Shown one piece after another: positions 43,183-52,317 of a stretch of DNA of 64,000 nt (position 1 is its first letter; each line of letters opens with the position of its first letter). Origin of the DNA: Rhodospirillaceae bacterium (GTDB taxonomy: Bacteria; Pseudomonadota; Alphaproteobacteria; MPNO01; UBA2964); NCBI GenBank assembly GCA_002720855.1, contig PBIN01000004.1, positions 62,001-126,000 on the forward strand. The letters run 5' to 3'. The notes under the pieces are model-generated. The model ran no database searches. It was not told the DNA's origin and worked only from the letters and a program-made list of their open reading frames with translations. The position numbers and the translations under genes are program-made.

Positions 43183-43817
43183 GCCAACTTCTCAGATATG
43201 CCTTTTTCATTTTTCTCGTTCGGCCTGTTGTTTTAATTGTAATGGGCTTGAATATCCGTCGGCGCGAACTGCTGCCTGACCGTGGTCCTGCAATTATTAT
43301 CGCGAACCATAATTCGCATCTCGACACGATGGTCCTGATGTCGTTAATGCCGCTACGTTTACTCAAAAATACCCACCCGGTCGCGGCGGCGAATTATTTC
43401 TTGCGCAATCCCGTGACTGCCTGGTTCGCCACCAAGATTATCGGAATAATTCCCATTTCCCGAAAAAATGCCAAAGGCAATCCGCTTGCCGGTTGTTTTC
43501 AGGCGCTCGAAAAGGAGGCGATCTTAGTTATTTTCCCGGAGGGTTCCCGCGGCAACCCAGAAGATTCGATGTCGGAATTCAAACAGGGCATCCGCGTCAT
43601 CGCACGAAAATTCCCAAATGTGCCGGTTTCCCCTGTCTTCCTTCATGGACTCGGCAAGTCGCTGCCAAAAGGTGAAGCACTTTTTGTGCCATTTTTCTGC
43701 GATGTTTTTGTCGGCGAGTCGTTCAGATACGAAGCTGAAAAATCCGATTTCATGGAAAGTCTTCGGTCCTCGATGAATACTCTAGCATCAGAGGGTGAGT
43801 TCCCACCGTGGGATTGA
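43179..43817 (+). CDS. 1-acyl-sn-glycerol-3-phosphate acyltransferase (PlsC-like)
   Basis: The 212-residue membrane-associated enzyme has the acyltransferase motifs NHNSHLD (His-x4-Asp, about 43-49) and VIFPEGSRG (about 114-122). An N-terminal hydrophobic helix anchors it. It would acylate lysophosphatidate to phosphatidate, feeding the CdsA-like and CDP-alcohol steps of the same cassette. ATG 43179 overlaps the previous stop (ATGA). The radC fragment begins 17 bases after its end. Confidence 0.88.
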   Translation: MSQLLRYAFFIFLVRPVVLIVMGLNIRRRELLPDRGPAIIIANHNSHLDTMVLMSLMPLRLLKNTHPVAAANYFLRNPVTAWFATKIIGIIPISRKNAKGNPLAGCFQALEKEAILVIFPEGSRGNPEDSMSEFKQGIRVIARKFPNVPVSPVFLHGLGKSLPKGEALFVPFFCDVFVGESFRYEAEKSDFMESLRSSMNTLASEGEFPPWD

Positions 43818-43834
43818 ATGCCAAGACCTTTAAC

Positions 43835-44103
43835 TGATCTCTGATGAAGAGCAACAGACCGGAACGGTCAATCACGCCCCTGTTTATCCCCGAGAAGTTA
43901 TCAAACGTGCCCTTGAACTTGGCGCCAGTGCCTTGATCCTGATCCACAATCATCCTTCGGGCATTCCCGACCCATCCTCGGCAGATATCGACATGACACG
44001 TAAGGTCGAGGAAGCCGGCGAACAGCTGGGCGTTCGACTACATGGTCACATTTTCGTCGCCCGCGAAGGCACATTCAGCATGCGGGCCGACGGATTGATT
44101 TAG
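43835..44103 (+). pseudogene. Truncated radC 3' fragment (copy 2)
   Basis: The 269-base segment reads in frame as the last 88 codons of RadC (DEEQQTGTVNHAPVYPREVI to FSMRADGLI, stop TAG) without a start. It aligns end to end with 41206-41474. Protein differences are few: Ala to Ser, Pro to Ser, Asp to Gly in the LHDH motif, Ile to Phe, and Glu to Asp. The high share of silent changes shows that both copies evolved under selection as radC before they came to share this locus. Its stop overlaps the end of the convergent sugar isomerase-like gene. Confidence 0.85.
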
Positions 44104-45152
44104 TCTTCCGCCTCGATCTCAGCCCATGTGTTGCGGACAAATTGCGCGATGGCGGCGTTTTGGCCGATGAGTGAAAATTTCGCGTTATGGCCGTAATCCG
44201 GCAGGTTAATCATCTCCGTCGTAATGTAATCAAGCCGTCTCTCGGGATCAGCCTTGTGATATCGCAGCACTTTACGGACAACTTCCTTTGTCGGCTCCAG
44301 CTTGTATGCATGCCAGGGTGAGTGCCACTCGCCCGGCGCGGGTTTGGTGAAGGGGTACATGATGCCGCGTCCCGTTACGGGCTCCGCGTCATCGGGTAGT
44401 GTCGGCATTCCAGCGACGGGAACACCAGGCTGTTGTACCGACCATATATTCTTGGGTCCGTTGGGCACAGCAGAGCGCACCTGTAACCACCGTACGATAC
44501 CAAGCTCAAGCCATTCATCGCACAGATTGCCCTCTTCAAACGGATCCAAAATCAAACGCCCGGATTCAACATCTTCACGAATGCCAGAAATGTCCTGCTC
44601 TTCCGGGTTGTCGATCTTGAAATTCACATGGCTGTAATCGAGCGTGTAGTTGAAGGGAATCCCCTTTGCCTGCACCGCCAAAGCTACGGGCGTAACACGG
44701 CTAAAATCTTCGGACCACATATTGACGTGAAGCTCATAGGCAGGTTCGACACCGAGTTTCATCGCCTCGTCATAGGTGTTGAGATAACTGTCGACGATTT
44801 CCTGATCCGTCACCGCATGCCCGTCTGCGTGATGCGTAAAGATCATGATGTTATGCATCTTGGCGCCGAATTCCTTGGCGATTTGGAGATTATCGGAAAG
44901 AAGCGGCTCGTCCTGACCAAGCCGGTAGAACCAGCTTACAGTAGCGATAGGTAAATCATACTTCTCAATTGCAGCACGATATTCGTCGATGCTGTCACGC
45001 AGGGGAATGCGATCAAAATAATCGAAAACACCAGTTTCCTTCACGAGCCGGAATTGCTCGTCAATCGATGCCTCTTCAAGCGAAATAGGATTTTCTATCG
45101 AAGAATCCTGCGCGCCACGGCCATTGCAGCCGATTAGAAAATCATTTGTCAT
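44100..45152 (-). CDS. TIM-barrel sugar phosphate isomerase/epimerase-like protein
   Basis: The 350-residue protein belongs to the AP endonuclease 2/xylose isomerase-like TIM-barrel group. Metal-ligand positions are suggested by NIMIFTHHADGHAVTD, EPAYELHVNMWSEDF and FNYTLDYSHVNF. The N-terminal part starts with DFLIGCNGRGAQDSS. The substrate is unknown. It has no operon partner and its end touches the radC fragment. The adjacent TerC gene runs in the same direction 68 bases upstream. Confidence 0.78.
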   Translation of the reverse strand: MTNDFLIGCNGRGAQDSSIENPISLEEASIDEQFRLVKETGVFDYFDRIPLRDSIDEYRAAIEKYDLPIATVSWFYRLGQDEPLLSDNLQIAKEFGAKMHNIMIFTHHADGHAVTDQEIVDSYLNTYDEAMKLGVEPAYELHVNMWSEDFSRVTPVALAVQAKGIPFNYTLDYSHVNFKIDNPEEQDISGIREDVESGRLILDPFEEGNLCDEWLELGIVRWLQVRSAVPNGPKNIWSVQQPGVPVAGMPTLPDDAEPVTGRGIMYPFTKPAPGEWHSPWHAYKLEPTKEVVRKVLRYHKADPERRLDYITTEMINLPDYGHNAKFSLIGQNAAIAQFVRNTWAEIEAED

Positions 45153-45220
45153 TAGTACTCCACCGTTTTCCTGCCTTTACCTTAGGGGCGCCGACGGTGG
45201 CTCACAACGGCTGAATACGC

Positions 45221-45862
45221 CTAAATCCCAGCGATTTCCGCGATTTCAATACTGCCGCGCCATATCATCGCGGCGGCAACATAAACAATAAGCAATAGCC
45301 CGATATAGCCGATCCAGTGATGTTTCTGGAGAACACGCGCAATAAGCGTAGCGCCAACACCCATAAGAATAACAGAAAGAGCCAAACCAATTACCAAGGC
45401 AGACATGTGATTATTGGCCGCGCCTGCCACGGCCAAGACGTTATCGAGCGACATTGAAATATCGGCGATGGCGACTTGTAAAACAGCGGCTTTCAGAGTC
45501 TTTCTCGGTGCCGGAGCGCCTTCACCAACCACGGTTCCGCCACCACCTTCCGCTGCAAGCATCGCCTGCGCTTCTGCTTCTTCCCGCAAATCACGATATA
45601 GTTTCCAGCACACCCAGAGCAGCAGCAAACCACCGGCCAGCGTCAATCCGATGATGTTCAGGAGCTCCATCGTGACGCCGGCGAAAATAATCCGCATGAC
45701 AACAGCAAGCGCAATTCCGTAAACAATGACTTTCTTGCGGTGTTCTGGTGCCACGCCAGCAGCCGCCATGCCGACAACAATGGCATTGTCTCCGGCAAGT
45801 ATCAGATCGATAAGAATGACCTGACAAATTGCGATGAATTCGGGATAGCTGACTTCAAACAT
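45221..45862 (-). CDS. TerC family integral membrane protein (YjbE-like)
   Basis: The 213-residue membrane protein has the TerC hallmarks: LIDLILAGDNAIVVGMAAAG (about 18-37) and ADISMSLDNVLAVAGAA (about 132-148), each with the conserved Asp-Asn pair. Seven helices are predicted, with a Gly-rich loop between (AEGGGGTVVGEGAPAP). Members are linked to manganese or other metal export. The expected manganese riboswitch (yybP-ykoY) was looked for in the 253-base gap upstream, and nothing convincing was seen. Confidence 0.88.
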   Translation of the reverse strand: MFEVSYPEFIAICQVILIDLILAGDNAIVVGMAAAGVAPEHRKKVIVYGIALAVVMRIIFAGVTMELLNIIGLTLAGGLLLLWVCWKLYRDLREEAEAQAMLAAEGGGGTVVGEGAPAPRKTLKAAVLQVAIADISMSLDNVLAVAGAANNHMSALVIGLALSVILMGVGATLIARVLQKHHWIGYIGLLLIVYVAAAMIWRGSIEIAEIAGI

Positions 45863-45929
45863 ACTGTCAGCGATTATACTCTATCAAGAAATAGCCTCAT
45901 AAATTCAGCATCTTATAAAAAAGACACCG

Positions 45930-45946
45930 TATGCCCATTTGGCATA
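45930..45946. promoter_or_regulatory. Small dyad between terC and the cupin gene
   Basis: TATGCC and GGCATA are exact complements around CATTT. The element lies in the divergent region 45863-46115, which otherwise shows no recognisable structure. It could be an operator, but 6-base arms may be chance. Confidence 0.3.
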
Positions 45947-46115
45947 AGTGACGCCGGTTGTCTTATCTTTCAAGGGGTAGACCTAACTTTTAATACTCAC
46001 GTTTCTGTAACGTATTTTTCAAAATTTGCCAATGCAACGCCCCTGTTATAGGCGTCCCATTGTAGATGCTGCCATTTCATGGCATCACCCGATCAAATCA
46101 TCAAGGAGTTCAGCA

Positions 46116-46667
46116 ATGGTTAAACCGATCAGGCGCGTCGTTACAGGGCATGACGAAAGCGGAAAAGCCGTGGTTATCATGGACAGTGACGCAACGAATG
46201 TTGTTACGTCGGAACACAGGCCAGGCGGGCGCACCAATCTTTGGCGGACAACCTCTATGCCCGCCAGCTATGGCGGGGACAAGGATGAAGCGGACGCGGT
46301 TTTCGACGTTGAACCACCGCCCAACGGCGTGAATTTCCGAATTTCCGAATTTCCACCAGAAGACCCTGAAGTGATGGCGACACTCGACGGGACAAAGGCC
46401 TTCGGCGAGGTCGGTGCAGCACATCGCGTAGTCGAAGGCGCGCGACATCCATTTATGCATCGTACCGAAACCGTTGATTACGGTATCGTTCTCGAAGGCG
46501 AAATAGATATGTTAATGGATGAGGAAGACATCCACCTGAAAGCCGGAGACGTCATCATCCAGCGAGGTACGAACCATGCCTGGGCGAACCGTTATGAAGA
46601 ACTGTGCCGGATTGCGTTTATCCTGATCGACGGAGTGGACGAAGACGGCAAGAAACGGGACGGATAA
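46116..46667 (+). CDS. Cupin domain protein
   Basis: The 183-residue protein has a cupin barrel. The motif region is FMHRTETVDYGIVLEGEIDM (about 108-127) and the second, KAGDVIIQRGTNHAWANR (about 140-157), contains His residues that would bind a metal. This matches bacterial cupins of the type that follow aromatic or sugar catabolic genes, but the substrate is unknown. The start at 46116 has AAGGAG eight bases before it. The methyltransferase gene begins nine bases after its end. Confidence 0.87.
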   Translation: MVKPIRRVVTGHDESGKAVVIMDSDATNVVTSEHRPGGRTNLWRTTSMPASYGGDKDEADAVFDVEPPPNGVNFRISEFPPEDPEVMATLDGTKAFGEVGAAHRVVEGARHPFMHRTETVDYGIVLEGEIDMLMDEEDIHLKAGDVIIQRGTNHAWANRYEELCRIAFILIDGVDEDGKKRDG

Positions 46668-46675
46668 AATACCTT

Positions 46676-47290
46676 ATGTCCGAAGAGCCAATAGAAAGCT
46701 GGAAAGACTATTACAAAAAAACCGGCGCTCGACCGCCGCGTGAGACGTTGCTGTTTGCCCTCGACAAATTCGAAGAAGAACGATCAACCGGCGGGGTCAA
46801 CTTGCGAGCGATAGACCTCGGCTGTGGAAATGGCCGGGATACAGTTGAACTATTGCGGCGCGGTTGGCAGGTCTTCGGCGTGGACGCCGAACAAGCGGCG
46901 ATTGATGGGCTTCGCCAACGCGATGAAGTCGGCGAAGGAGCCATGCTGGAAACCGCGACATCGCGATTCGAAGACATCGATCTGCCCGAGTCCGAGTTGA
47001 TCAATTCAAGTTTCGCCTTGCCGCTGGTCTCCCCGCAGGACTTTCCGGATCTTTGGGATAAAATGCTAATGGCCCTTGTTTCTGGCGGGCGCATTAGCTG
47101 TCAGCTATATGGGGATCGCGATAGTTGGGTCGGCGACCCCGGTATCACCTTCTTCGCCCGTAGCGCCATCGATGCGCTGCTTTTCCCTCTCGACGTTGAA
47201 TATTTCCGTGAGGAGGAAGACGACAGCACAACACCGCGAGGCCAGCAAAAACACTGGCATATCTTTCACATTGTGGCCCGTCGGCCGTAA
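46676..47290 (+). CDS. Class I SAM-dependent methyltransferase
   Basis: The 204-residue protein has motif I AIDLGCGNGRDTVELLRRG (about 43-61), the acidic end of the next strand (FGVDAEQAAIDGL), and motif post I SSFALPLVSPQDFPDLWDKM near 120-139. It follows the cupin gene closely. The family is related to TehB-type and small-molecule methyltransferases. The C-terminal end HWHIFHIVARRP closes the sheet. The substrate is not identifiable. It converges with purC and ends 10 bases before its end. Confidence 0.88.
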   Translation: MSEEPIESWKDYYKKTGARPPRETLLFALDKFEEERSTGGVNLRAIDLGCGNGRDTVELLRRGWQVFGVDAEQAAIDGLRQRDEVGEGAMLETATSRFEDIDLPESELINSSFALPLVSPQDFPDLWDKMLMALVSGGRISCQLYGDRDSWVGDPGITFFARSAIDALLFPLDVEYFREEEDDSTTPRGQQKHWHIFHIVARRP

Positions 47291-47300
47291 TCGAGAGCCC

Positions 47301-48269
47301 CTAGGAGAAATACTCAGGCAACGCAGATTTGAGATTTGCCCGCACTCGATCGCCAACCGGCTGATCACCTGCAGGATGCTCAAATTTTAGGCCCGTGACC
47401 TGCTCGTAAAGCGCAATGTATTTGCCGCTGAATTCAACAATAGTTTCGTTGGGAATTTCCGGAATCGGATCCTTATACGGATCACACTTCCCGGCAATCC
47501 ATAACCGCAAAAACTCTTTATCGAGGCTTTCCGGTTCTTTCCCGTCAGCCAGTCTCTGATCATAGCTTGACGCAAGCCAATACCGGCTTGAGTCGGGTGT
47601 GTGCACCTCGTCGGCCAAGGTAATGGCGCCGCTCTCATCGAGACCAAACTCGTACTTAGTATCGACCAAGATCAGTCCATTTTTAGCCGCTACTTCGCGA
47701 CCACGTGCGAAAATTGCCAGACTAATACGGGCCAATTCATCCCACTGCTCCTGGCTCAGCAACCCCTGAGCCACAATCTCCTCTGGCGTAATCGGCGCAT
47801 CGTGATCCCCTTGTGCCGCCTTGGTCGTCGGCGTCAAAATGGTTTCAGGCAGTTTCTGGTTCTTTGTAAGCCCCTCCGGAAATTCAATGCCGTAAAGGGT
47901 CCTTTCACCACGTTCATACATTGGCCAAATGCTGGTTTCCGTTGATCCGGTAATATAATCGCGCACCACCATCTCTACCGGCAGCATCGACAAGTCTTTT
48001 GCGATGATCACATTTGGATCCGGATAATCGATAACATGGTTTGGGCAGATATCTTCCGTCTGATCAAACCAAAAACGGGCTGTTTGGTTTAAGACCTGGC
48101 CCTTATATGGCACCGATGCCAAAACCTGATCAAAAGCGGATTGTCGATCTGTTGCGACCATAACGCGACGTCCATCGGGCAACGCGTAGGATTCACGTAC
48201 TTTACCCTGTTCAAAATTAGGGAGTTCAGGAAATTGAGCTTCACCAAGACAAGAATTTGAAAGATCCAT
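47301..48269 (-). CDS. purC: Phosphoribosylaminoimidazole-succinocarboxamide synthase, long type
   Basis: The enzyme joins aspartate to CAIR in purine synthesis. The protein has about 322 residues from ATG 48269 (334 from a TTG at 48305). Family blocks are GKVRESYALPDGRRVMVATD, PVEMVVRDYITGSTETSIWP, LILVDTKYEFGLDESG and ADEVHTPDSSRYW. The length is that of the yeast ADE1-like type rather than the 240-260 residue type usually located beside purS in alphaproteobacteria. It stands alone here, about 15.5 kb before purS. The intergenic region to the divergent hydrolase holds a 16-base palindrome at 48328-48343. Confidence 0.92.
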   Translation of the reverse strand: MDLSNSCLGEAQFPELPNFEQGKVRESYALPDGRRVMVATDRQSAFDQVLASVPYKGQVLNQTARFWFDQTEDICPNHVIDYPDPNVIIAKDLSMLPVEMVVRDYITGSTETSIWPMYERGERTLYGIEFPEGLTKNQKLPETILTPTTKAAQGDHDAPITPEEIVAQGLLSQEQWDELARISLAIFARGREVAAKNGLILVDTKYEFGLDESGAITLADEVHTPDSSRYWLASSYDQRLADGKEPESLDKEFLRLWIAGKCDPYKDPIPEIPNETIVEFSGKYIALYEQVTGLKFEHPAGDQPVGDRVRANLKSALPEYFS

Positions 48270-48327
48270 CGTACCAGCCGGAATTTGGTTGAAATTAGAC
48301 AACAAATATCGGAATGCCGGAGCGAAT

Positions 48328-48343
48328 CGGCTAGAGCTAGCCG
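48328..48343. promoter_or_regulatory. Perfect 7-base dyad between purC and the divergent hydrolase
   Basis: CGGCTAG and CTAGCCG are exact complements around AG. The element lies in the divergent region between start codons at 48269 and 48418. The position suits a shared operator, but no regulator is known. Confidence 0.4.
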
Positions 48344-48417
48344 TATGGCGGCTGAAGAATCTTGTGTATAACTTTCAACAAGAAATTTAGTTGTCCAGTT
48401 ACGGGGAGAGCAAGACC

Positions 48418-49305
48418 ATGCCAATGAATGAACGGAAGTTCATCGATGTCGGTGGAATTCGCACCTGCTATTACGAACAGGGCGACGGCCCGATCATGAT
48501 TTTGCTGCATGGTGGAAATTTCGGATCAAACGATGCCGCTGATTGCTCGCTCGACTGGGGTTTAAATTTTGATGGTCTCTCCGAGAAATATCGCGTGATC
48601 GCCATAGATAAAATCGGACAGGGATATACCGAGAACCCGTTGAACGACGACGACTACACGATGGCTGAAGTGGTTCGCCATGCATGCGCAACTCTTGATG
48701 CACTTGAAATCAATGCCGCCCATCTGGTCGGTCATTCTCGTGGCGGCTATGTCACCTGCAGAATGACCATGGAAAGACCCGATCTCGTCAAGACCTGCAC
48801 CATAGTCGACAGCAATAGCTGCGCGCCCGGAATCGGGTTAAACGAGATCGTGCTCGCAAATCCACCCGAACCCCGCCTCACAGCTGAAAGCCAACGGTGG
48901 ATCATGGAGCATTATTCATACAGCCCCGCGCATGTCAGCGACGAATGGATTGACGGGTTGGTAGAGGTTGCGCAGCAAAACAGCTACCGCGAAGCCTGCC
49001 ACAAGATGGCCGCTTCCGGCGATGGACTCCGTCATACGCGGTTTTTACCGGCACTCGCCAAAGACAAGATCAATATGTTTGCGTGGATCCGTGACCACGG
49101 CATGGACCGGCCTACCCAACTCATTTGGGGCTATAACGATCCAACCGCCCCTATCGAAATGGGACGGGCGCTTTATGAGATGATTGCCGCCCGGGAACGA
49201 CAGGCACAGCTGAACGTTTTCAATGAATCAGGACACTTTACGTATCGCGAGCACCCTGAGGCTTTCAACGCCTGCCTGAATGCCTTTATTGAGGGTGTTG
49301 TCTAG
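48418..49305 (+). CDS. Alpha/beta hydrolase (MhpC-like)
   Basis: The 295-residue protein has the alpha/beta hydrolase fold. The oxyanion region is ILLHGGNFGSND (about 25-36), the nucleophile elbow LVGHSRGGYV (Ser near 104), and the catalytic His is in FNESGHFTYREHPEAF near the end. The start at 48418 has GGGGAGAG upstream; a 27-base extension is open. Similar proteins are C-C bond hydrolases or esterases in aromatic catabolism. It converges with the tryptophan halogenase gene, overlapping its stop by four bases. Confidence 0.88.
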   Translation: MPMNERKFIDVGGIRTCYYEQGDGPIMILLHGGNFGSNDAADCSLDWGLNFDGLSEKYRVIAIDKIGQGYTENPLNDDDYTMAEVVRHACATLDALEINAAHLVGHSRGGYVTCRMTMERPDLVKTCTIVDSNSCAPGIGLNEIVLANPPEPRLTAESQRWIMEHYSYSPAHVSDEWIDGLVEVAQQNSYREACHKMAASGDGLRHTRFLPALAKDKINMFAWIRDHGMDRPTQLIWGYNDPTAPIEMGRALYEMIAARERQAQLNVFNESGHFTYREHPEAFNACLNAFIEGVV

Positions 49306-50885
49306 GCTACGCCGAGCACCTTGCGCGCCGCCTGATTTCTGAGCTCCGTCAAAAACTCGTAATGTCTCGGCAAATGCTGCGCATAGTTAGTTTTTAATTT
49401 CTGCATCTGCGCAACATAGTCTTGCCAGTCGCTTTGATCGATTGACCCTTCGAGGGGGAAATCCACGTCATCAAATCGCCCTTTGGCATAAAGCACCGAC
49501 AGAAAACTCGGCGGCCCAAAAAGGTTTATCCCTGAAATATCTGCATCACCCGGCAAAATATGCTGCCACAGCGCCATGTTTTCCTGCAGACTTGCGGGCA
49601 CGTCGATTTCATTCCGTGCGGCAAGCCAAAACGGCTCCTGCCGGTTCGACGTTAGATAGTGCATCACAATAAAATCAACGATGTTGTCGTATAGCTCGCC
49701 AACCGAACGGTTGAAACGGTCCGCCAAAGGCTGACTGATCGACCGATCAGGAAAGTTAGCGGCAAATAAACGCAATGTTGCCGATATCGTATGTATTGCC
49801 GTGGCCTCCAGCGGCTCAACGAACCCACCCGACAGGCCGATTGCAACGCAATTCTTAACCCAGGTTCGTTCACGCCTACCGACATGCATCTGGATCGCGC
49901 GGGGCTCCTCGTCAACCGTAAAACCTTTGCCTTCCAAATGTGCGATGAACTCGTCGCGCGCTTCTTCATCCGTTCTGAATGCACTTGAAAAGACATAGCC
50001 TGTGCCAACACGGTTATAGAGCGGAAGGTTCCAAACCCAACCAGCCCCAAGCGCCGTCGCTGTTGTGCAAGGTTCAATATTCTTTGCATCGATATGCGGC
50101 AGCTGAATTGCCAATGCACGATCGCAGAGCAATTGCTTATTCCAGGGATGGAAAGGTTCACCCAACGCATCACCGATTATCAATCCGCGAAAGCCCGTGC
50201 AGTCGACGACCATTTCAACCGGGTGTGCGCCGCCTTCCTCCAGGGTCAGCTCACTTACGAACCCGTTCTCATCAAGAGTCACATCAATGACGTCGTCACG
50301 GATATAGTTGATGCCACGCGCCAAGGTGACATCGCGAACGTAATTCGCGAACAGCCCCGCATCGAGATGATAAGAATAACTGATGACCCCTTCAAAATTA
50401 TTGCCACCGAACAGGCGAGGCGCATATTGCCCCGCGATCATTGCCGCATTCGGCAATAAAGTCTCAATCAGGCCGCCGGGTCCATTCTTGGGGCCGTAGC
50501 GATGATAGTGATAGGTAGGGTTTTTTCCCTGGATCGGCTCCGGTGCATCGAATGGGTGAAAAAATTCGATTCCGCTACCATTTTTATCTAAGTTCCAATT
50601 CGCAAAGCGCACAGCATATTTGAATGAAGCGTTGCAGCGCTGTAAAAACTCGCCTTCATCGAGACCAATGCGCTGCAGGAGCGCGCGCATTCCCGGCACC
50701 GTCGCTTCTCCGACGCCTATTGTCGGAACGCGCGGCGATTCTATCAGTGTGATTTCAACCTGTGGTCCGTCGTGCCGCTCGTTGAGGAACGTCCCCAACA
50801 TCGCTGCACTTAACCAACCGGCTGTGCCACCACCGACAATAGTCACCTTATCAATTCTGTTCAGCGATGCTTTTGTACTGGCCAT
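49302..50885 (-). CDS. Tryptophan halogenase-like FAD-dependent enzyme
   Basis: The 527-residue flavoenzyme has the FAD motif VGGGTAGWLSA (about 17-27), GVGEATVP, a Lys at 89 in NASFKYAVRFANW equivalent to the active-site Lys of PrnA, and the W-x-W-x-(I/L)-P signature AGWVWNLPLY (Trp283, Trp285). It also has GGFVEPLEATAIH, where the second catalytic Glu is expected. These are the features of flavin-dependent halogenases, which chlorinate or brominate tryptophan or related aromatic compounds through HOX and need a flavin reductase. No reductase is nearby. Similar sequences in marine bacteria often have unknown substrates, and some may not halogenate. Confidence 0.88.
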   Translation of the reverse strand: MASTKASLNRIDKVTIVGGGTAGWLSAAMLGTFLNERHDGPQVEITLIESPRVPTIGVGEATVPGMRALLQRIGLDEGEFLQRCNASFKYAVRFANWNLDKNGSGIEFFHPFDAPEPIQGKNPTYHYHRYGPKNGPGGLIETLLPNAAMIAGQYAPRLFGGNNFEGVISYSYHLDAGLFANYVRDVTLARGINYIRDDVIDVTLDENGFVSELTLEEGGAHPVEMVVDCTGFRGLIIGDALGEPFHPWNKQLLCDRALAIQLPHIDAKNIEPCTTATALGAGWVWNLPLYNRVGTGYVFSSAFRTDEEARDEFIAHLEGKGFTVDEEPRAIQMHVGRRERTWVKNCVAIGLSGGFVEPLEATAIHTISATLRLFAANFPDRSISQPLADRFNRSVGELYDNIVDFIVMHYLTSNRQEPFWLAARNEIDVPASLQENMALWQHILPGDADISGINLFGPPSFLSVLYAKGRFDDVDFPLEGSIDQSDWQDYVAQMQKLKTNYAQHLPRHYEFLTELRNQAARKVLGVA

Positions 50886-50940
50886 AATTTCGATGTTACT
50901 GCAATTGCGGGATCATCATATAGAGACTGTTGATTTGCTT

Positions 50941-52317
50941 CTATTGTAGAAATGTCTCCGTCATCCATCGGCCTATTTGCCCGAGCGAATAATCCTGATG
51001 TTTGTTTCCAAGCAACTGTACACCTAAAGGCAGACCGGACAGTTCAAGCAAGGGAATATTCCAGGCGGGCGCGTCGAGACAGGATGAAGGGTCACCATAA
51101 ACAGAATCCCCCGTTGCATTGCCTAGGGGGGGCATGGTCGGCGTTGAAAGTGTGATAAAGCCCTCAGCTTTACCTTCCAAGTCGAGGAACGCGGCACGCA
51201 ACCTATAGAGGGCGGAAAGAGTTTCACGGTAGGCATCAAGCGACATTTCTTCACCAGCTTCAAACCGTTCGACCATCCGATCCTCAATTTGGTCACGACC
51301 GAGATCGCGGACAAGAAGCGCTGGCCATTTTATTTCCCAGGCCGCGAGATCTGGTTGAAATTCCGGTATTGTTTCCAGAGCTTTCTCAAACGTTTCAATG
51401 GCGGGGTCGTCCACGCGAGAGAGAATTTCCACGCCTTTTTCCTCCAACTCGGCCAGAAATTCTTCAAACTGCTTCTTTATGCCCTTTTCGGTTATCGCCC
51501 AGCCGAGCGTGTCTAGACGAATGAGCCGATTCGGTTTGACGGCGGAAATATCCGCCTCGCCAAACAGACCGGGGTGCCCCGGATCGCCACCAACGGTCTG
51601 GGCGATATGCCATGCCGTTCGCCAACAATCGATAATATTACTGCCGTGGATTCCAATAGTACTGTAGCTCGGTGAGCGCCAAAGCATTCCGCCTGAATGC
51701 ACCGCACCGAAGGTCGGCTTCAAGGCAACATTGCCGCAAAAGCTTGCAGGCCGGAGTACCGACCCCCGTCCTTGACTACCGATTGCAATCGGTAACATTC
51801 CGGCACCGACAAGCGCCGCCGAACCGCTAGACGATCCGCCGGGACTGCGATCTAGGTCAAAGGGGTTTCTGGTGTCAGCTGGTTGACCGGAACCAAGCTC
51901 CGGGAGTGTCGTCTTTCCCAGAATCACCGCACCGCCTTTTCTCAACGCATAGATATGTGCGGAATCGAAACGGTGCCGTTCGCCTTCCAGCAACGGACTA
52001 TTCAACTCGGTCGGAAAATCGGCAGTCTTGAATAAGTCCTTTACGGCAAATGGCATACCATCGATACGGGTGAGCGGTTCTCCAGCGTTATATCTCTCTG
52101 TTGATTGGTCGGCGGCGGCGCGGGCAGCGGCAACATCCATTGTGACGAATGCTTTGATTTGCGGTTCACGAATTTCAATAACCTCAAGACAGCGTTCTAA
52201 ATATGCACGCGGTGTATCGCGACCATCCGCAAACCCTTTTACGGCGCTATGAAAGGAACAAAGCTGGACGGTGCGGGGGTCGTAACTCTCGGGGACAACA
52301 GGGAGTTCTGACGACAT
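50941..52317 (-). CDS. Amidase (amidase signature family)
   Basis: The 458-residue enzyme shows the amidase signature. The Lys of the catalytic triad is in FAVKDLFKTADFP (about 91-103). The Gly/Ser-rich block RSPGGSSSGSAALVGAGML follows, and the catalytic Ser in GSQGRGSVLRPASFCG. It hydrolyses amide or carbamate bonds. The usual acidic residue of G(T/S)DxGGS reads GSQGRGS here, a mild departure. ATG 52317 begins at the family start. It is divergent from the following hydrolase gene with 108 bases between. Confidence 0.87.
   Translation of the reverse strand: MSSELPVVPESYDPRTVQLCSFHSAVKGFADGRDTPRAYLERCLEVIEIREPQIKAFVTMDVAAARAAADQSTERYNAGEPLTRIDGMPFAVKDLFKTADFPTELNSPLLEGERHRFDSAHIYALRKGGAVILGKTTLPELGSGQPADTRNPFDLDRSPGGSSSGSAALVGAGMLPIAIGSQGRGSVLRPASFCGNVALKPTFGAVHSGGMLWRSPSYSTIGIHGSNIIDCWRTAWHIAQTVGGDPGHPGLFGEADISAVKPNRLIRLDTLGWAITEKGIKKQFEEFLAELEEKGVEILSRVDDPAIETFEKALETIPEFQPDLAAWEIKWPALLVRDLGRDQIEDRMVERFEAGEEMSLDAYRETLSALYRLRAAFLDLEGKAEGFITLSTPTMPPLGNATGDSVYGDPSSCLDAPAWNIPLLELSGLPLGVQLLGNKHQDYSLGQIGRWMTETFLQ

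Noticed and set aside
43835-44103. Integrase-type attachment site duplication at radC
   Set aside because: The repeats are 269 bases with about 12 percent divergence and no integrase is nearby; att repeats are usually short and identical, so homologous recombination is preferred.
45863-46115. Possible yybP-ykoY manganese riboswitch before terC
   Set aside because: The conserved core and stems expected on the minus strand were not found.
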